From Ruminococcus sp. (GTDB lineage Bacteria; Bacillota; Clostridia; Oscillospirales; Ruminococcaceae): a stretch of DNA of 52,334 bases. The position numbers and the translations under genes were made by a program. Of this stretch, positions 33,898-40,739 are shown piece by piece. Position 1 is the stretch's first letter, and the number at the start of each line of letters is the position of its first letter. The notes beneath the pieces are model-generated. The model worked only from the letters and a program-made list of their open reading frames with translations, was not told where the DNA came from and did not search any database. The stretch is from assembly GCA_017961625.1 (NCBI GenBank), contig JAGCWY010000150.1, forward strand, positions 1 through 52,334, in the 5' to 3' direction.

Positions 33898-35025
33898 TTA
33901 TTTCAGATACTCGTTGTAGAATGCTTCGAGCTTGTCAAACGGAATAACGTTATTTTCGCCGCCGTCATACAGATCGGTATGGGAAGCTCCTTCAATGATA
34001 AGAAGCTCTTTATTATCAGCATATTTGCTGTCTTTAGTCATCGCTTCATAAGCGTCCTTACCAAAGTAGCTTGAATGAGCTTTTTCACCGTGCATTATAA
34101 GCACTGCGCTTCTGATCTCATTGCTGTACGTATTGATGGGCTGGTTCATAAATGACATACAGCCTATGACATTCCAACCGCCGTTAGAGTTGAGTGAACG
34201 AGGATGATAACCTCTTTCTGTTTTATAATAGTCATAATAGTCTTTTACAAAGTAAGGCGCATCGTCAGGAAGCGGATCAACAACTCCTCCGCCAAGGGTA
34301 TATTCACCTGATGCATAATCTTTTGTACGTTGTTCATTAAGAGAAAGCTTTGCTGAAAATCTTGTTTCCTCATTGTCACCCTCATCAAAGTAACCATTTG
34401 CATTGACGCGGGACATATCATACATAGTGGATACAACAGTTGCTTTTATCCTTGTATCCAATGCAGCAGCGTTAATAGCCATTCCACCCCAGCCACAGAT
34501 ACCGCATATTCCTATTCTATCAGGATCAACAAGAATATGTGTTGAGAGAAAATCTACAGCTGCCTGAAAATCTTCTGTATTGATGTCGGGAGAAGCCATG
34601 TATCTTGGCTGACCGCCGCTTTCACCTGTAAATGAAGGATCAAATGCTATAGTAAGGAAACCACGCTCCGCAAGCGTCTGAGCGTAAAGTCCACTGCACT
34701 GCTCCTTGACTGCGCCGAACGGGCCACTGACAGCTATGGCTGGAAGCTTGCCCGAAGCATTTTTAGGTGTGTACATATCAGCGACAAGTGTGATACCATA
34801 GCGGTTATGGAAGGTTACCTTCTGATGATCGACCTTATCTGATTCGGGGAATGTTTTATCCCATTCCTGTGCAAGTGTAAGTTCCTCTGTATAAGTCATA
34901 TTACTACCTCCTGTTGTATTTGACATTTTATTGACTTCGTTTGATTGTTCAGCACTACAAGATGTTGATGCAATGGTGCAGGTTGATAGAACTAATGCGG
35001 TTAATAGATTTCTGATTTTTTTCAT
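33898..35025 (-). CDS. Alpha/beta hydrolase lipoprotein
   Basis: 375 residues from the ATG at 35025 (GGAGG five bases upstream; the ATG at 35037 lies in the ribosome site). Signal peptide with Cys23 as likely lipid anchor. Hydrolase core: VTFHNRYGITLVADMYTPKN, SGPFGAVKEQCSGLYAQTLA, FDPSFTGESGGQPRY, and the nucleophile-elbow segment RIGICGICGWGGMAINAAA, where Cys177 stands in place of the usual Ser; this replacement is known in the YcjY-like branch. Late acidic and His residues (LIIEGASHTDLYD) complete the triad. Third gene of the island operon. Confidence 0.87.
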   Translation of the reverse strand: MKKIRNLLTALVLSTCTIASTSCSAEQSNEVNKMSNTTGGSNMTYTEELTLAQEWDKTFPESDKVDHQKVTFHNRYGITLVADMYTPKNASGKLPAIAVSGPFGAVKEQCSGLYAQTLAERGFLTIAFDPSFTGESGGQPRYMASPDINTEDFQAAVDFLSTHILVDPDRIGICGICGWGGMAINAAALDTRIKATVVSTMYDMSRVNANGYFDEGDNEETRFSAKLSLNEQRTKDYASGEYTLGGGVVDPLPDDAPYFVKDYYDYYKTERGYHPRSLNSNGGWNVIGCMSFMNQPINTYSNEIRSAVLIMHGEKAHSSYFGKDAYEAMTKDSKYADNKELLIIEGASHTDLYDGGENNVIPFDKLEAFYNEYLK

Positions 35026-35062
35026 AATTACCTCCATTTTTTGTGTGAATATGCTGTGATCA

Positions 35063-36238
35063 TTATTTCATAGAGAGCGTGATAGTCACATCACCCTCGC
35101 CGAGTATATCCTTTAATTCGTCCTGTGTGATATTGTCGATATGTCCGAGCTTTGTGTAGCTCCACGAATTGGAGTTATAAAAAATCGTCATCTGACTTCC
35201 CTGATAGAGCATAATGTCGCACGGCTCTGTTTCGGTGCTTGCATCGGTTCTGGTCAGCGACCACGGCAGTTTCCCGACCTTCTCAAATCCGCCATATTCG
35301 TTCAGTGTAACGGTGACAGGCTCTGCTTTCAGCTTTTCAGCAAGCTCCTTAGCGGCAGTACTGTCAGCAAAAGAAGCGGTAAGCTCCTGACCATTTACGG
35401 AGATAAGCAGCTTCGTTTCAACTTTTTCATTGTTCAGCGGAAGCGTATACACCCATTCCTTCACATCGTCCTTTGTCGCACTTGCAGGGAAGCGTTTGCC
35501 TTCGAGCTGCTTGCCGATTGGCACAAGGTCTGCGATATTCTTCTCACTTGTGGCAATACCACTGCTGCCCGATGTGCAGAACGGTATGACAGTCTTATCC
35601 GAGAAGTCATAGCTTTCAAGGAAGGTGTCGATGATACGGGGTTCCTGTCCCCACCAGATCGGATAACCTAGGAATATGGTATCGTAGCTGTCGATAGAAT
35701 CTATCGGGTTTGCAATCTCAGGGCGTACAGTTTTATCGTTCTGCTCCTTGTTGGCACGGCAGTTATCGTCCTGATACTTGATGTCTGCATCTGTATAAGG
35801 CACAGCAGCTTCGATAACATAGCTGTCAGCGCCGGTTAGTTCAATAAGATATTCGGCTATCTTTTCGGTATTACATGTGCGCGAGAAGTAGATGACAAGC
35901 GTATTGCTCTCTGTTACCGTTTCCTTTACAACTTCACGTCTCATCAGACAAAGGTCAAACACGTCCCAGCAATCATCACCGTTCATATCATAGGGCTTGC
36001 CGCTCAGGTCTTTTTCACTGTTTTTATTAAGGATAAAATCCTGTAAGTTTATAATGTCTTTCTCAGTATACTCATATTTCATATAAGTTGCAGAGGATTG
36101 CTCATCATCAGCAGGAGTAGATAACTGCACGATACTGTTTTCTGCAAGTTCAGTGCTTGTATAATTACTCATTCCGCAGCCTGTTGCGGTAAAAGACAAA
36201 GCAACTGCCGTTAGCATTGAAACGATTATTTTTTTCAT
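35063..36238 (-). CDS. Secreted flavodoxin lipoprotein with dockerin-like and cyclophilin-like domains
   Basis: 391 residues, AAGGAGGG before the ATG. Signal peptide with lipobox ATGC (Cys21). Residues about 54-102 resemble one half of a dockerin (KDIINLQDFILNKNSEKDLS, then DMNGDDCWDVFDLCLMRREV with the Ca-loop DxNxDxxxDxxD pattern). Residues 112-265 are a flavodoxin (LVIYFSRTCNTEKIAEYL, YDTIFLGYPIWWGQEPRIID, CTSGSSGIATSEKNI). Residues 274-391 match the cyclophilin-like fold (ISVNGQELTASFADSTAAKE, LNEYGGFEKVGKLPWSL, GDVTITLSM). An electron carrier outside the membrane with a cellulosome-type module is unusual. It overlaps the 68-residue gene upstream by four bases. Confidence 0.85.
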   Translation of the reverse strand: MKKIIVSMLTAVALSFTATGCGMSNYTSTELAENSIVQLSTPADDEQSSATYMKYEYTEKDIINLQDFILNKNSEKDLSGKPYDMNGDDCWDVFDLCLMRREVVKETVTESNTLVIYFSRTCNTEKIAEYLIELTGADSYVIEAAVPYTDADIKYQDDNCRANKEQNDKTVRPEIANPIDSIDSYDTIFLGYPIWWGQEPRIIDTFLESYDFSDKTVIPFCTSGSSGIATSEKNIADLVPIGKQLEGKRFPASATKDDVKEWVYTLPLNNEKVETKLLISVNGQELTASFADSTAAKELAEKLKAEPVTVTLNEYGGFEKVGKLPWSLTRTDASTETEPCDIMLYQGSQMTIFYNSNSWSYTKLGHIDNITQDELKDILGEGDVTITLSMK

Positions 36239-36441
36239 TTCAAGCCCTCCTTTTTCATAATAAAAACCAAGTAATCAAGACAGCTTATACATCTCTCTTT
36301 TTCGTGAACTACATCAAGCAGTTCACGCCGATGAGCTGCAAGCATTTTCTCGCATTGCCTTTCGCTGCACGTAGAGAATTTCTCGATGAACTCTTCATCA
36401 CAGCCCGCGTCGATAAGGTTTTGTCTGATTTTTTCGTTCAT
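36235..36441 (-). CDS. Small Cys-rich protein, first gene of the flavodoxin operon
   Basis: 68 residues, GGAGG before the ATG. Helical, with DAGCDEEFIEKFSTCSERQC and VHEKERCISCLDYLVFIMKK; four to five Cys are well placed for metal or redox chemistry. Short proteins of this kind are seen at the head of LysR/flavodoxin operons in clostridia. Its stop overlaps the flavodoxin lipoprotein start by four bases (ATGA). Confidence 0.75.
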   Translation of the reverse strand: MNEKIRQNLIDAGCDEEFIEKFSTCSERQCEKMLAAHRRELLDVVHEKERCISCLDYLVFIMKKEGLK

Positions 36442-36471
36442 ATGGACACCTCCATATCTCTTGCTGACTTT

Positions 36472-36500
36472 ATTATATCACGGCTTTTAATAAATTACAA
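36472..36500 (-). promoter_or_regulatory. Promoter of the six-gene flavodoxin operon
   Basis: Minus-strand TTGTAA (36500-36495), 17-bp spacer, TATAAT (36477-36472). The A/T-rich 27 bp to the lysR promoter (for example ATTTGATATAAGTATTTG) are the likely LysR binding zone. Confidence 0.7.
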
Positions 36501-36527
36501 ATACTTATATCAAATACGCAGCTATGC

Positions 36528-36556
36528 TTGACAGTTATAGCTGATTGTGGTATGAT
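36528..36556 (+). promoter_or_regulatory. Promoter of the lysR gene
   Basis: TTGACA (36528-36533), 17-bp spacer, TATGAT (36551-36556), divergent from the operon promoter. Confidence 0.75.
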
Positions 36557-36577
36557 ATAAATAAGGAGGCTTACTGT

Positions 36578-37480
36578 ATGGATATTCGTGTACTAAGATA
36601 TTTCCTTGCAGTTGCAAGAGAACAGAGCTTTTCCACGGCGGCAGAAAGACTTTTTTTATCACAGCCAACGCTGTCCCGTCAGTTAAAGGAGCTTGAGGAC
36701 GAGCTTGGAAAAACTCTGCTTGTCCGCTCAAACAAAGGCGTCACGCTGACCGAGGAGGGAATGATCCTCCGCAAGCGTGCTGAGGAAATAGTGGAGCTTA
36801 TGGACAAAACGGAGCAGGAAGTCCGACAGAGCAATGACAGCGTTTCAGGTACTGTATATATCGGTGCAGGCGAGACTTATACGATAAAGCTCATTGCCGA
36901 TACTGCACATCACCTGAAAGCCGATTATCCAGATATCCATTACAGCTTTTTCAGCGGCAACGGTACGGACGTACTGGAAAAGCTTGAAAGAGGACTGCTT
37001 GATTTCGGACTTGTATTCGGGAACATTGATAGAACTAAGTACGAAGCCATTGAGATACCGCTGCATGATACATGGGGCGTACTAATGCGCCGTGACGAAC
37101 CGCTTGCAGAGAAGAAAGCAGTAACAATTGCCGATTTATCAAAACTTAATCTGATCATTCCGCGTCAGTTTGATCACCTCACCATGATCTCCGAGCTTAT
37201 CGCCGAGCAGGCTCCTGACGCACATATCGTGGCTGAGTATAATCTTATCTACAATGCTTCTGTCATGGTCAGTGAAGGCATAGGCAGCGCCATTGCGCTA
37301 GATAAGCTGATCAATGTCAGCGGTGACAGCAAACTATGCTTCCGACCTTTTGAACCGCCAATGGAAGCAATATGCTATTTTATATGGAAACGGTATCCTG
37401 TTTTCACCAAGGCTGCCAGTGTATTCTTAGAGCAATTAAAAAAGGATATCTCAAACATAAAAATGAACAGTCAGAATTAA
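36578..37480 (+). CDS. LysR-family transcriptional regulator
   Basis: 300 residues from the ATG at 36578, which follows AAGGAGG; an upstream in-frame ATG lies in the promoter. The N-terminal HTH reads MDIRVLRYFLAVAREQSFST and RLFLSQPTLSRQLKELEDEL; residues about 90-290 form the substrate-binding domain (YIGAGETYTIKLIADTAHHL). Divergent from the flavodoxin operon, which it most likely controls, with a redox-active or aromatic ligand as the probable inducer (inference). Confidence 0.92.
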   Translation: MDIRVLRYFLAVAREQSFSTAAERLFLSQPTLSRQLKELEDELGKTLLVRSNKGVTLTEEGMILRKRAEEIVELMDKTEQEVRQSNDSVSGTVYIGAGETYTIKLIADTAHHLKADYPDIHYSFFSGNGTDVLEKLERGLLDFGLVFGNIDRTKYEAIEIPLHDTWGVLMRRDEPLAEKKAVTIADLSKLNLIIPRQFDHLTMISELIAEQAPDAHIVAEYNLIYNASVMVSEGIGSAIALDKLINVSGDSKLCFRPFEPPMEAICYFIWKRYPVFTKAASVFLEQLKKDISNIKMNSQN

Positions 37481-37518
37481 TATCTCAGCATTCTGAACTG
37501 ATTACTCACATCGATGAA

Positions 37519-37719
37519 AAAAAAGCTCTCACAGCCGAAAAATGTGAGAGCCTTATTGTTTTATTCAGATAAACACATTAACGTGAATATCACGCCAGCT
37601 TAGTATTCTGCGCTTAGTGGACTTCGCGTAAAGGTATTCTTTAGCATCGTCCAGATTTAGCGTAAAATATCCAATCTGAGTATATTTTGGAATTACTTTC
37701 CTTCGTTGATTGCAGCCTG
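37519..37719. repeat. Direct repeat copy B bracketing the flavodoxin island
   Basis: Mate of copy A (31938-32137). Here the terminator hairpin (GCTCTCACA / TGTGAGAGC, 37526-37551) sits directly behind lysR and serves it. The minus-strand ORF fragment ends STKRRILSWRDIHVNVFI-TGA (37565-37710). Beyond the repeat, at 37735-37790, a short duplicated GGGTGACAAA motif of unknown origin remains. Confidence 0.8.
37565..37710 (-). pseudogene. 3' fragment of an unknown gene (copy B)
   Basis: Reads NQRRKVIPKYTQIGYFTLNL and DDAKEYLYAKSTKRRILSWR to NVFI and TGA; closely similar to copy A at protein level. No start codon or ribosome site at its boundary. Confidence 0.45.
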
Positions 37720-37803
37720 AGCATCAACAAGTGGAACTGTCATCCACATTAAACTTAGGGTGACAAATGGGTGACAAAACACGTTGTCGTCTCAAAAATA
37801 GTA

Positions 37804-37842
37804 AAATCCTGACAAGTCGTAAAACCTGTCAGGATTTCATTT
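37804..37842 (-). terminator. Terminator after the GGGtGRT gene
   Basis: Perfect stem AAATCCTGACA / TGTCAGGATTT (37804-37814, 37827-37837) with U-rich flank on the minus strand. Confidence 0.85.
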
Positions 37843-37867
37843 TATGCGATTTATAGCCGATTAGCTA

Positions 37868-38866
37868 TTATTTCATAGCCTCTTCAACAGCAACTGCACA
37901 AGCAACTGTTGCACCAACCATCGGGTTGTTACCCATTCCGATAAGTCCCATCATCTCAACGTGAGCCGGAACTGATGAAGATCCTGCGAACTGTGCATCA
38001 GAGTGCATACGTCCGAGAGTATCTGTCATACCGTAGGAAGCAGGACCTGCTGCCATATTGTCTGGGTGAAGTGTACGTCCTGTACCGCCGCCGGAAGCAA
38101 CTGAGAAGTACTTCTTGCCTGCGTCAACACGCTCCTTCTTGTATGTGCCTGCAACAGGGTGCTGGAAACGTGTGGGGTTAGTCGAGTTACCTGTGATAGA
38201 TACGTCAACGTTCTCCTTCCACATGATAGCAACGCCTTCTCTTACATCGTTAGCGCCGTAGCAGTTTACCTTAGCACGGAGACCATCTGAGTAAGCCTTG
38301 CGGAATACTTCCTTTACCTCGCCTGTAGCGTAGTCCATTTCTGTCTCGATGTATGTAAAGCCGTTGATACGTGCGATGATCTGAGCAGCGTCCTTGCCGA
38401 GACCGTTGAGGATAACGCGGAGGGGCTTCTGACGAACCTTGTTTGCCTTCTCAGCGATACCGATAGCTCCCTCAGCAGCAGCGAAGGACTCGTGACCTGC
38501 GAGGAATGCGAAGCACTCTGTGTCCTCTTCAAGAAGCATCTTGCCAAGGTTTCCGTGACCGAGACCTACCTTACGCTGGTCAGCAACTGAACCGGGGATG
38601 CAGAAAGCCTGAAGTCCTTCACCGATAGCAGCAGCAGCGTCGGCAGCTCTCTTGCAGCCCTTCTTTATAGCGATTGCACAGCCTACTGTGTAAGCCCACT
38701 TTGCATTTTCAAAACAGATAGGCTGGATACCCTCTACAAGCTTGTAGATATCGAGGCCCTTAGCCTTGCATACCTCGGCACACTCCTCGATAGAGCTGAT
38801 GCCGTAGTTTTTAAGAACAGCGAGGATCTGCTTCTCGCGTCTCTCATAAGATTCAAATAAAGCCAT
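37868..38866 (-). CDS. GGGtGRT protein
   Basis: 332 residues, AAGGAGG before the ATG. Named for the motif GGGTGRT, here at 259-265 in SVASGGGTGRTLHPDNMAAG. Other conserved parts are FCIPGSVADQRKVGLGHGNL, FLAGHESFAAAEGAIGIAEK and VPAHVEMMGLIGMGNNPMVG. Biochemical function unknown. It lies 14 bp after the NifU-like scaffold gene, a pairing seen in many anaerobic Firmicutes. Strongly biased codons and a good ribosome site suggest high expression. A role in Fe-S or selenium/sulfur metabolism is guesswork. Confidence 0.9.
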   Translation of the reverse strand: MALFESYERREKQILAVLKNYGISSIEECAEVCKAKGLDIYKLVEGIQPICFENAKWAYTVGCAIAIKKGCKRAADAAAAIGEGLQAFCIPGSVADQRKVGLGHGNLGKMLLEEDTECFAFLAGHESFAAAEGAIGIAEKANKVRQKPLRVILNGLGKDAAQIIARINGFTYIETEMDYATGEVKEVFRKAYSDGLRAKVNCYGANDVREGVAIMWKENVDVSITGNSTNPTRFQHPVAGTYKKERVDAGKKYFSVASGGGTGRTLHPDNMAAGPASYGMTDTLGRMHSDAQFAGSSSVPAHVEMMGLIGMGNNPMVGATVACAVAVEEAMK

Positions 38867-38880
38867 TTTACAAGTCCTCC

Positions 38881-39573
38881 TTAGTCTTTTCTGGGATCAA
38901 CGATCTTAACTGCGTCAGCAACTCTGCCGTACTGGCCCTGTGCCTTTTCAAATGCAGTGTTTGCGTCATCGCCTGCCTTGATGAAATCCATCATTTTACC
39001 AAAGTTGATGAACTTGTAGCCGATGATCTCGTCGTCCTCATTAAGAGCGAGACCTGTGATATATCCGTCTGTGAGTTCAAGATAACGGGGACCCTTCTTG
39101 AGAGTACCATAAGTTGTACCAATCTGTGAACGGAGTCCCTTACCGAGATCCTCAAGACCTGCGCCGATAACGAGACCGCCCTCAGAGAATGCAGACTGTG
39201 AACGTCCGTATACGATCTGGAGGAAGAGCTCTCTCATAGCTGTGTTTATAGCATCACAAACAAGGTCTGTGTTAAGAGCTTCAAGAATTGTTCTGCCGGG
39301 AAGTATCTCAGCAGCCATAGCAGCGGAGTGTGTCATACCCGAGCAACCGATAGTCTCAACGAGAGCTTCCTGTATAACGCCTTCCTTAACATTGAGTGTG
39401 AGCTTGCAGGTACCCTGCTCAGGTGCGCACCAGCCTATACCGTGTGTAAAGCCGGAAATATCCTTTATCTCCTTAGCCTTTACCCACTTTGCTTCCTCAG
39501 GAATCGGAGCAGCGCCGTGAGCAACGCCCTGTGCGATAGGGCACATTGTTTCAACTTCGTGCGAATAAATCAT
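38881..39573 (-). CDS. NifU/IscU-like iron-sulfur cluster assembly scaffold
   Basis: 230 residues, AAAGGAG before the ATG. The IscU-type core is visible: CKLTLNVKEGVIQEALVETI, GCSGMTHSAAMAAEILPGRT, with Cys11, Cys49, Cys56, Cys77 and Cys106 as candidate ligands. The C-terminal third (about 150-230) is an added domain (GPRYLELTDGYITGLALNED, FINFGKMMDFIKAGDD) not found in plain IscU. First gene of a two-gene unit with the GGGtGRT gene. Together with the SufC/SufB-like pair it gives this window two different Fe-S assembly modules. Confidence 0.85.
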   Translation of the reverse strand: MIYSHEVETMCPIAQGVAHGAAPIPEEAKWVKAKEIKDISGFTHGIGWCAPEQGTCKLTLNVKEGVIQEALVETIGCSGMTHSAAMAAEILPGRTILEALNTDLVCDAINTAMRELFLQIVYGRSQSAFSEGGLVIGAGLEDLGKGLRSQIGTTYGTLKKGPRYLELTDGYITGLALNEDDEIIGYKFINFGKMMDFIKAGDDANTAFEKAQGQYGRVADAVKIVDPRKD

Positions 39574-39709
39574 TATAAATACTCCTTTCGGTTTTTAGGC
39601 AGCCCATATTGCACGATTAGCCATTGCGGTACAATAAGCGGCTTTTCTGTTTCATGCACTGATACTGTGCGAAATGTATCCTGTTCTGTGCCAAACATAC
39701 CTAATATAT

Positions 39710-39738
39710 ATAATACGACTTTTTCGCTTTAAAATCAA
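39710..39738 (-). promoter_or_regulatory. Promoter of the NifU-like/GGGtGRT operon
   Basis: Minus-strand TTGATT (39738-39733), 17-bp spacer, TATTAT (39715-39710). The leader is about 130 nt and contains a weak hairpin near 39620-39650. Confidence 0.7.
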
Positions 39739-39777
39739 GTCTTTTTTACAAAAATATTTCATCGTTTATTTTTTAGT

Positions 39778-39811
39778 CGCTCTACGAGGCTATATATAGC
39801 CTCATAGAGCG
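39778..39811. terminator. Long perfect hairpin between divergent promoters
   Basis: CGCTCTA(c)GAGGCTATA / TATAGCCTC(a)TAGAGCG: 34-base near-perfect palindrome centred on TATATA. A-runs flank it. It sits upstream of both divergent operons, so it is not the end of a known gene; it may be an insulator, an operator or a relic terminator. Confidence 0.55.
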
Positions 39812-39842
39812 TTAAAAAAATATCATTCTCATTTTCTGGCAC

Positions 39843-39871
39843 TTGATTTTTGCTTTTTAATGAGTTATAAT
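39843..39871 (+). promoter_or_regulatory. Promoter of the C_GCAxxG_C_C gene
   Basis: TTGATT (39843-39848), 17-bp spacer, TATAAT (39866-39871); it leaves a leader of about 250 nt. Confidence 0.7.
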
Positions 39872-39877
39872 ATAAAC

Positions 39878-40132
39878 TATAATTTATTGGTTCTGCCGTT
39901 TGTTACAATTCGTAATGCGCTTGCAAGCGTGCCAGCTCACACCGTCGGATCAAATTGTCGGTCATGCCCTTCAAATGACGGACTCCCGTAATCACGAATT
40001 ACTGATCCCCAAGTAGCAATTATCCTTTTAGTGGGCGAAGACTGTATCACCCCGTCGTATTTTCGTTATATAACGGGAGGATATTATTCTCCCATGCAAG
40101 CTGTCAGTTTCATTGAAAGGAATTTAACTCTT
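39878..40132 (+). other. Long structured leader of the C_GCAxxG_C_C gene
   Basis: About 250 nt without a gene. It holds several dyads: GCGCTTGCAAGCG (39917-39929), a distant pair CAATTCGTAAT / ATCACGAATT (39905 and 39990 regions) and ACCGTC / GACGG. No riboswitch family recognised. An in-frame GTG at 40031 would extend the protein but has no ribosome site. Confidence 0.4.
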
Positions 40133-40609
40133 ATGATGTATGATCATGCCGATAAAGCCTGCGAGCTCTTTGCAGGCGGTCTTAACTGCGCACAGTCCGT
40201 ATTTGTCGCATTCTGTGACGTTACCGGCATGGACAGAGATCTTGCCGTTCGTCTCTCCTCTTCCTTCGGCGGCGGTATGGGAAGAATGAGAGAGGTATGT
40301 GGTGCCTGCTCCGCTATGTTCATGATAGCAGGGATCCTATACGGTCCTGGTGAGGGCTTTAGCCACGAGGACAAAGCCGCCCATTACAAGCTCATACAGG
40401 AGCTTGCCTCCCGGTTCAGAAAAAATCACGATACCATTATATGCAGGGATCTTCTAAAAGAACTGTCTGTAACAAGTACCCCCGAGCCCGAAAAACGCAC
40501 GGAGCAGTACTATAAAGTTCGCCCATGCGTCAGATTCGTCCGGACAGCCGCAGAAATACTTGATTCATACCTTGAAGAGAACCCTCCTGCTTTCAGCACC
40601 CGCTCATAA
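40133..40609 (+). CDS. C_GCAxxG_C_C family protein (putative redox-active)
   Basis: 158 residues from the ATG at 40133, with GAAAGGA about 10 bases upstream. The family is named after its Cys pattern, seen here as AGGLNCAQSV (Cys19), REVCGACSAMF (Cys56, Cys59), IICRDLL (Cys104) and RPCVRFV (Cys132). It probably binds a metal cluster or does thiol chemistry; the function is unknown. Confidence 0.85.
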   Translation: MMYDHADKACELFAGGLNCAQSVFVAFCDVTGMDRDLAVRLSSSFGGGMGRMREVCGACSAMFMIAGILYGPGEGFSHEDKAAHYKLIQELASRFRKNHDTIICRDLLKELSVTSTPEPEKRTEQYYKVRPCVRFVRTAAEILDSYLEENPPAFSTRS

Positions 40610-40673
40610 CAGAAGAATCCTTCCGATTTTTAGCCGTATCATACATTAACGCATATTATTTACAATTTAGTTA

Positions 40674-40702
40674 TTGAATTTTAGCTGATTTTGTTGTATA
40701 AT
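40674..40702 (+). promoter_or_regulatory. Promoter of the diguanylate cyclase gene
   Basis: TTGAAT (40674-40679), 17-bp spacer, TATAAT (40697-40702). It overlaps the longest in-frame start (40701), which shows that the real start is further downstream. Confidence 0.75.
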
Positions 40703-40739
40703 GAAATATAGTTTTACTCGAGGGGAAGTGACAAATAGT

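Noticed and set aside
35063..36238. Frameshift joining two separate genes (flavodoxin plus cyclophilin-like)
   Set aside because: A single uninterrupted frame with one signal peptide and normal codon use covers all domains.
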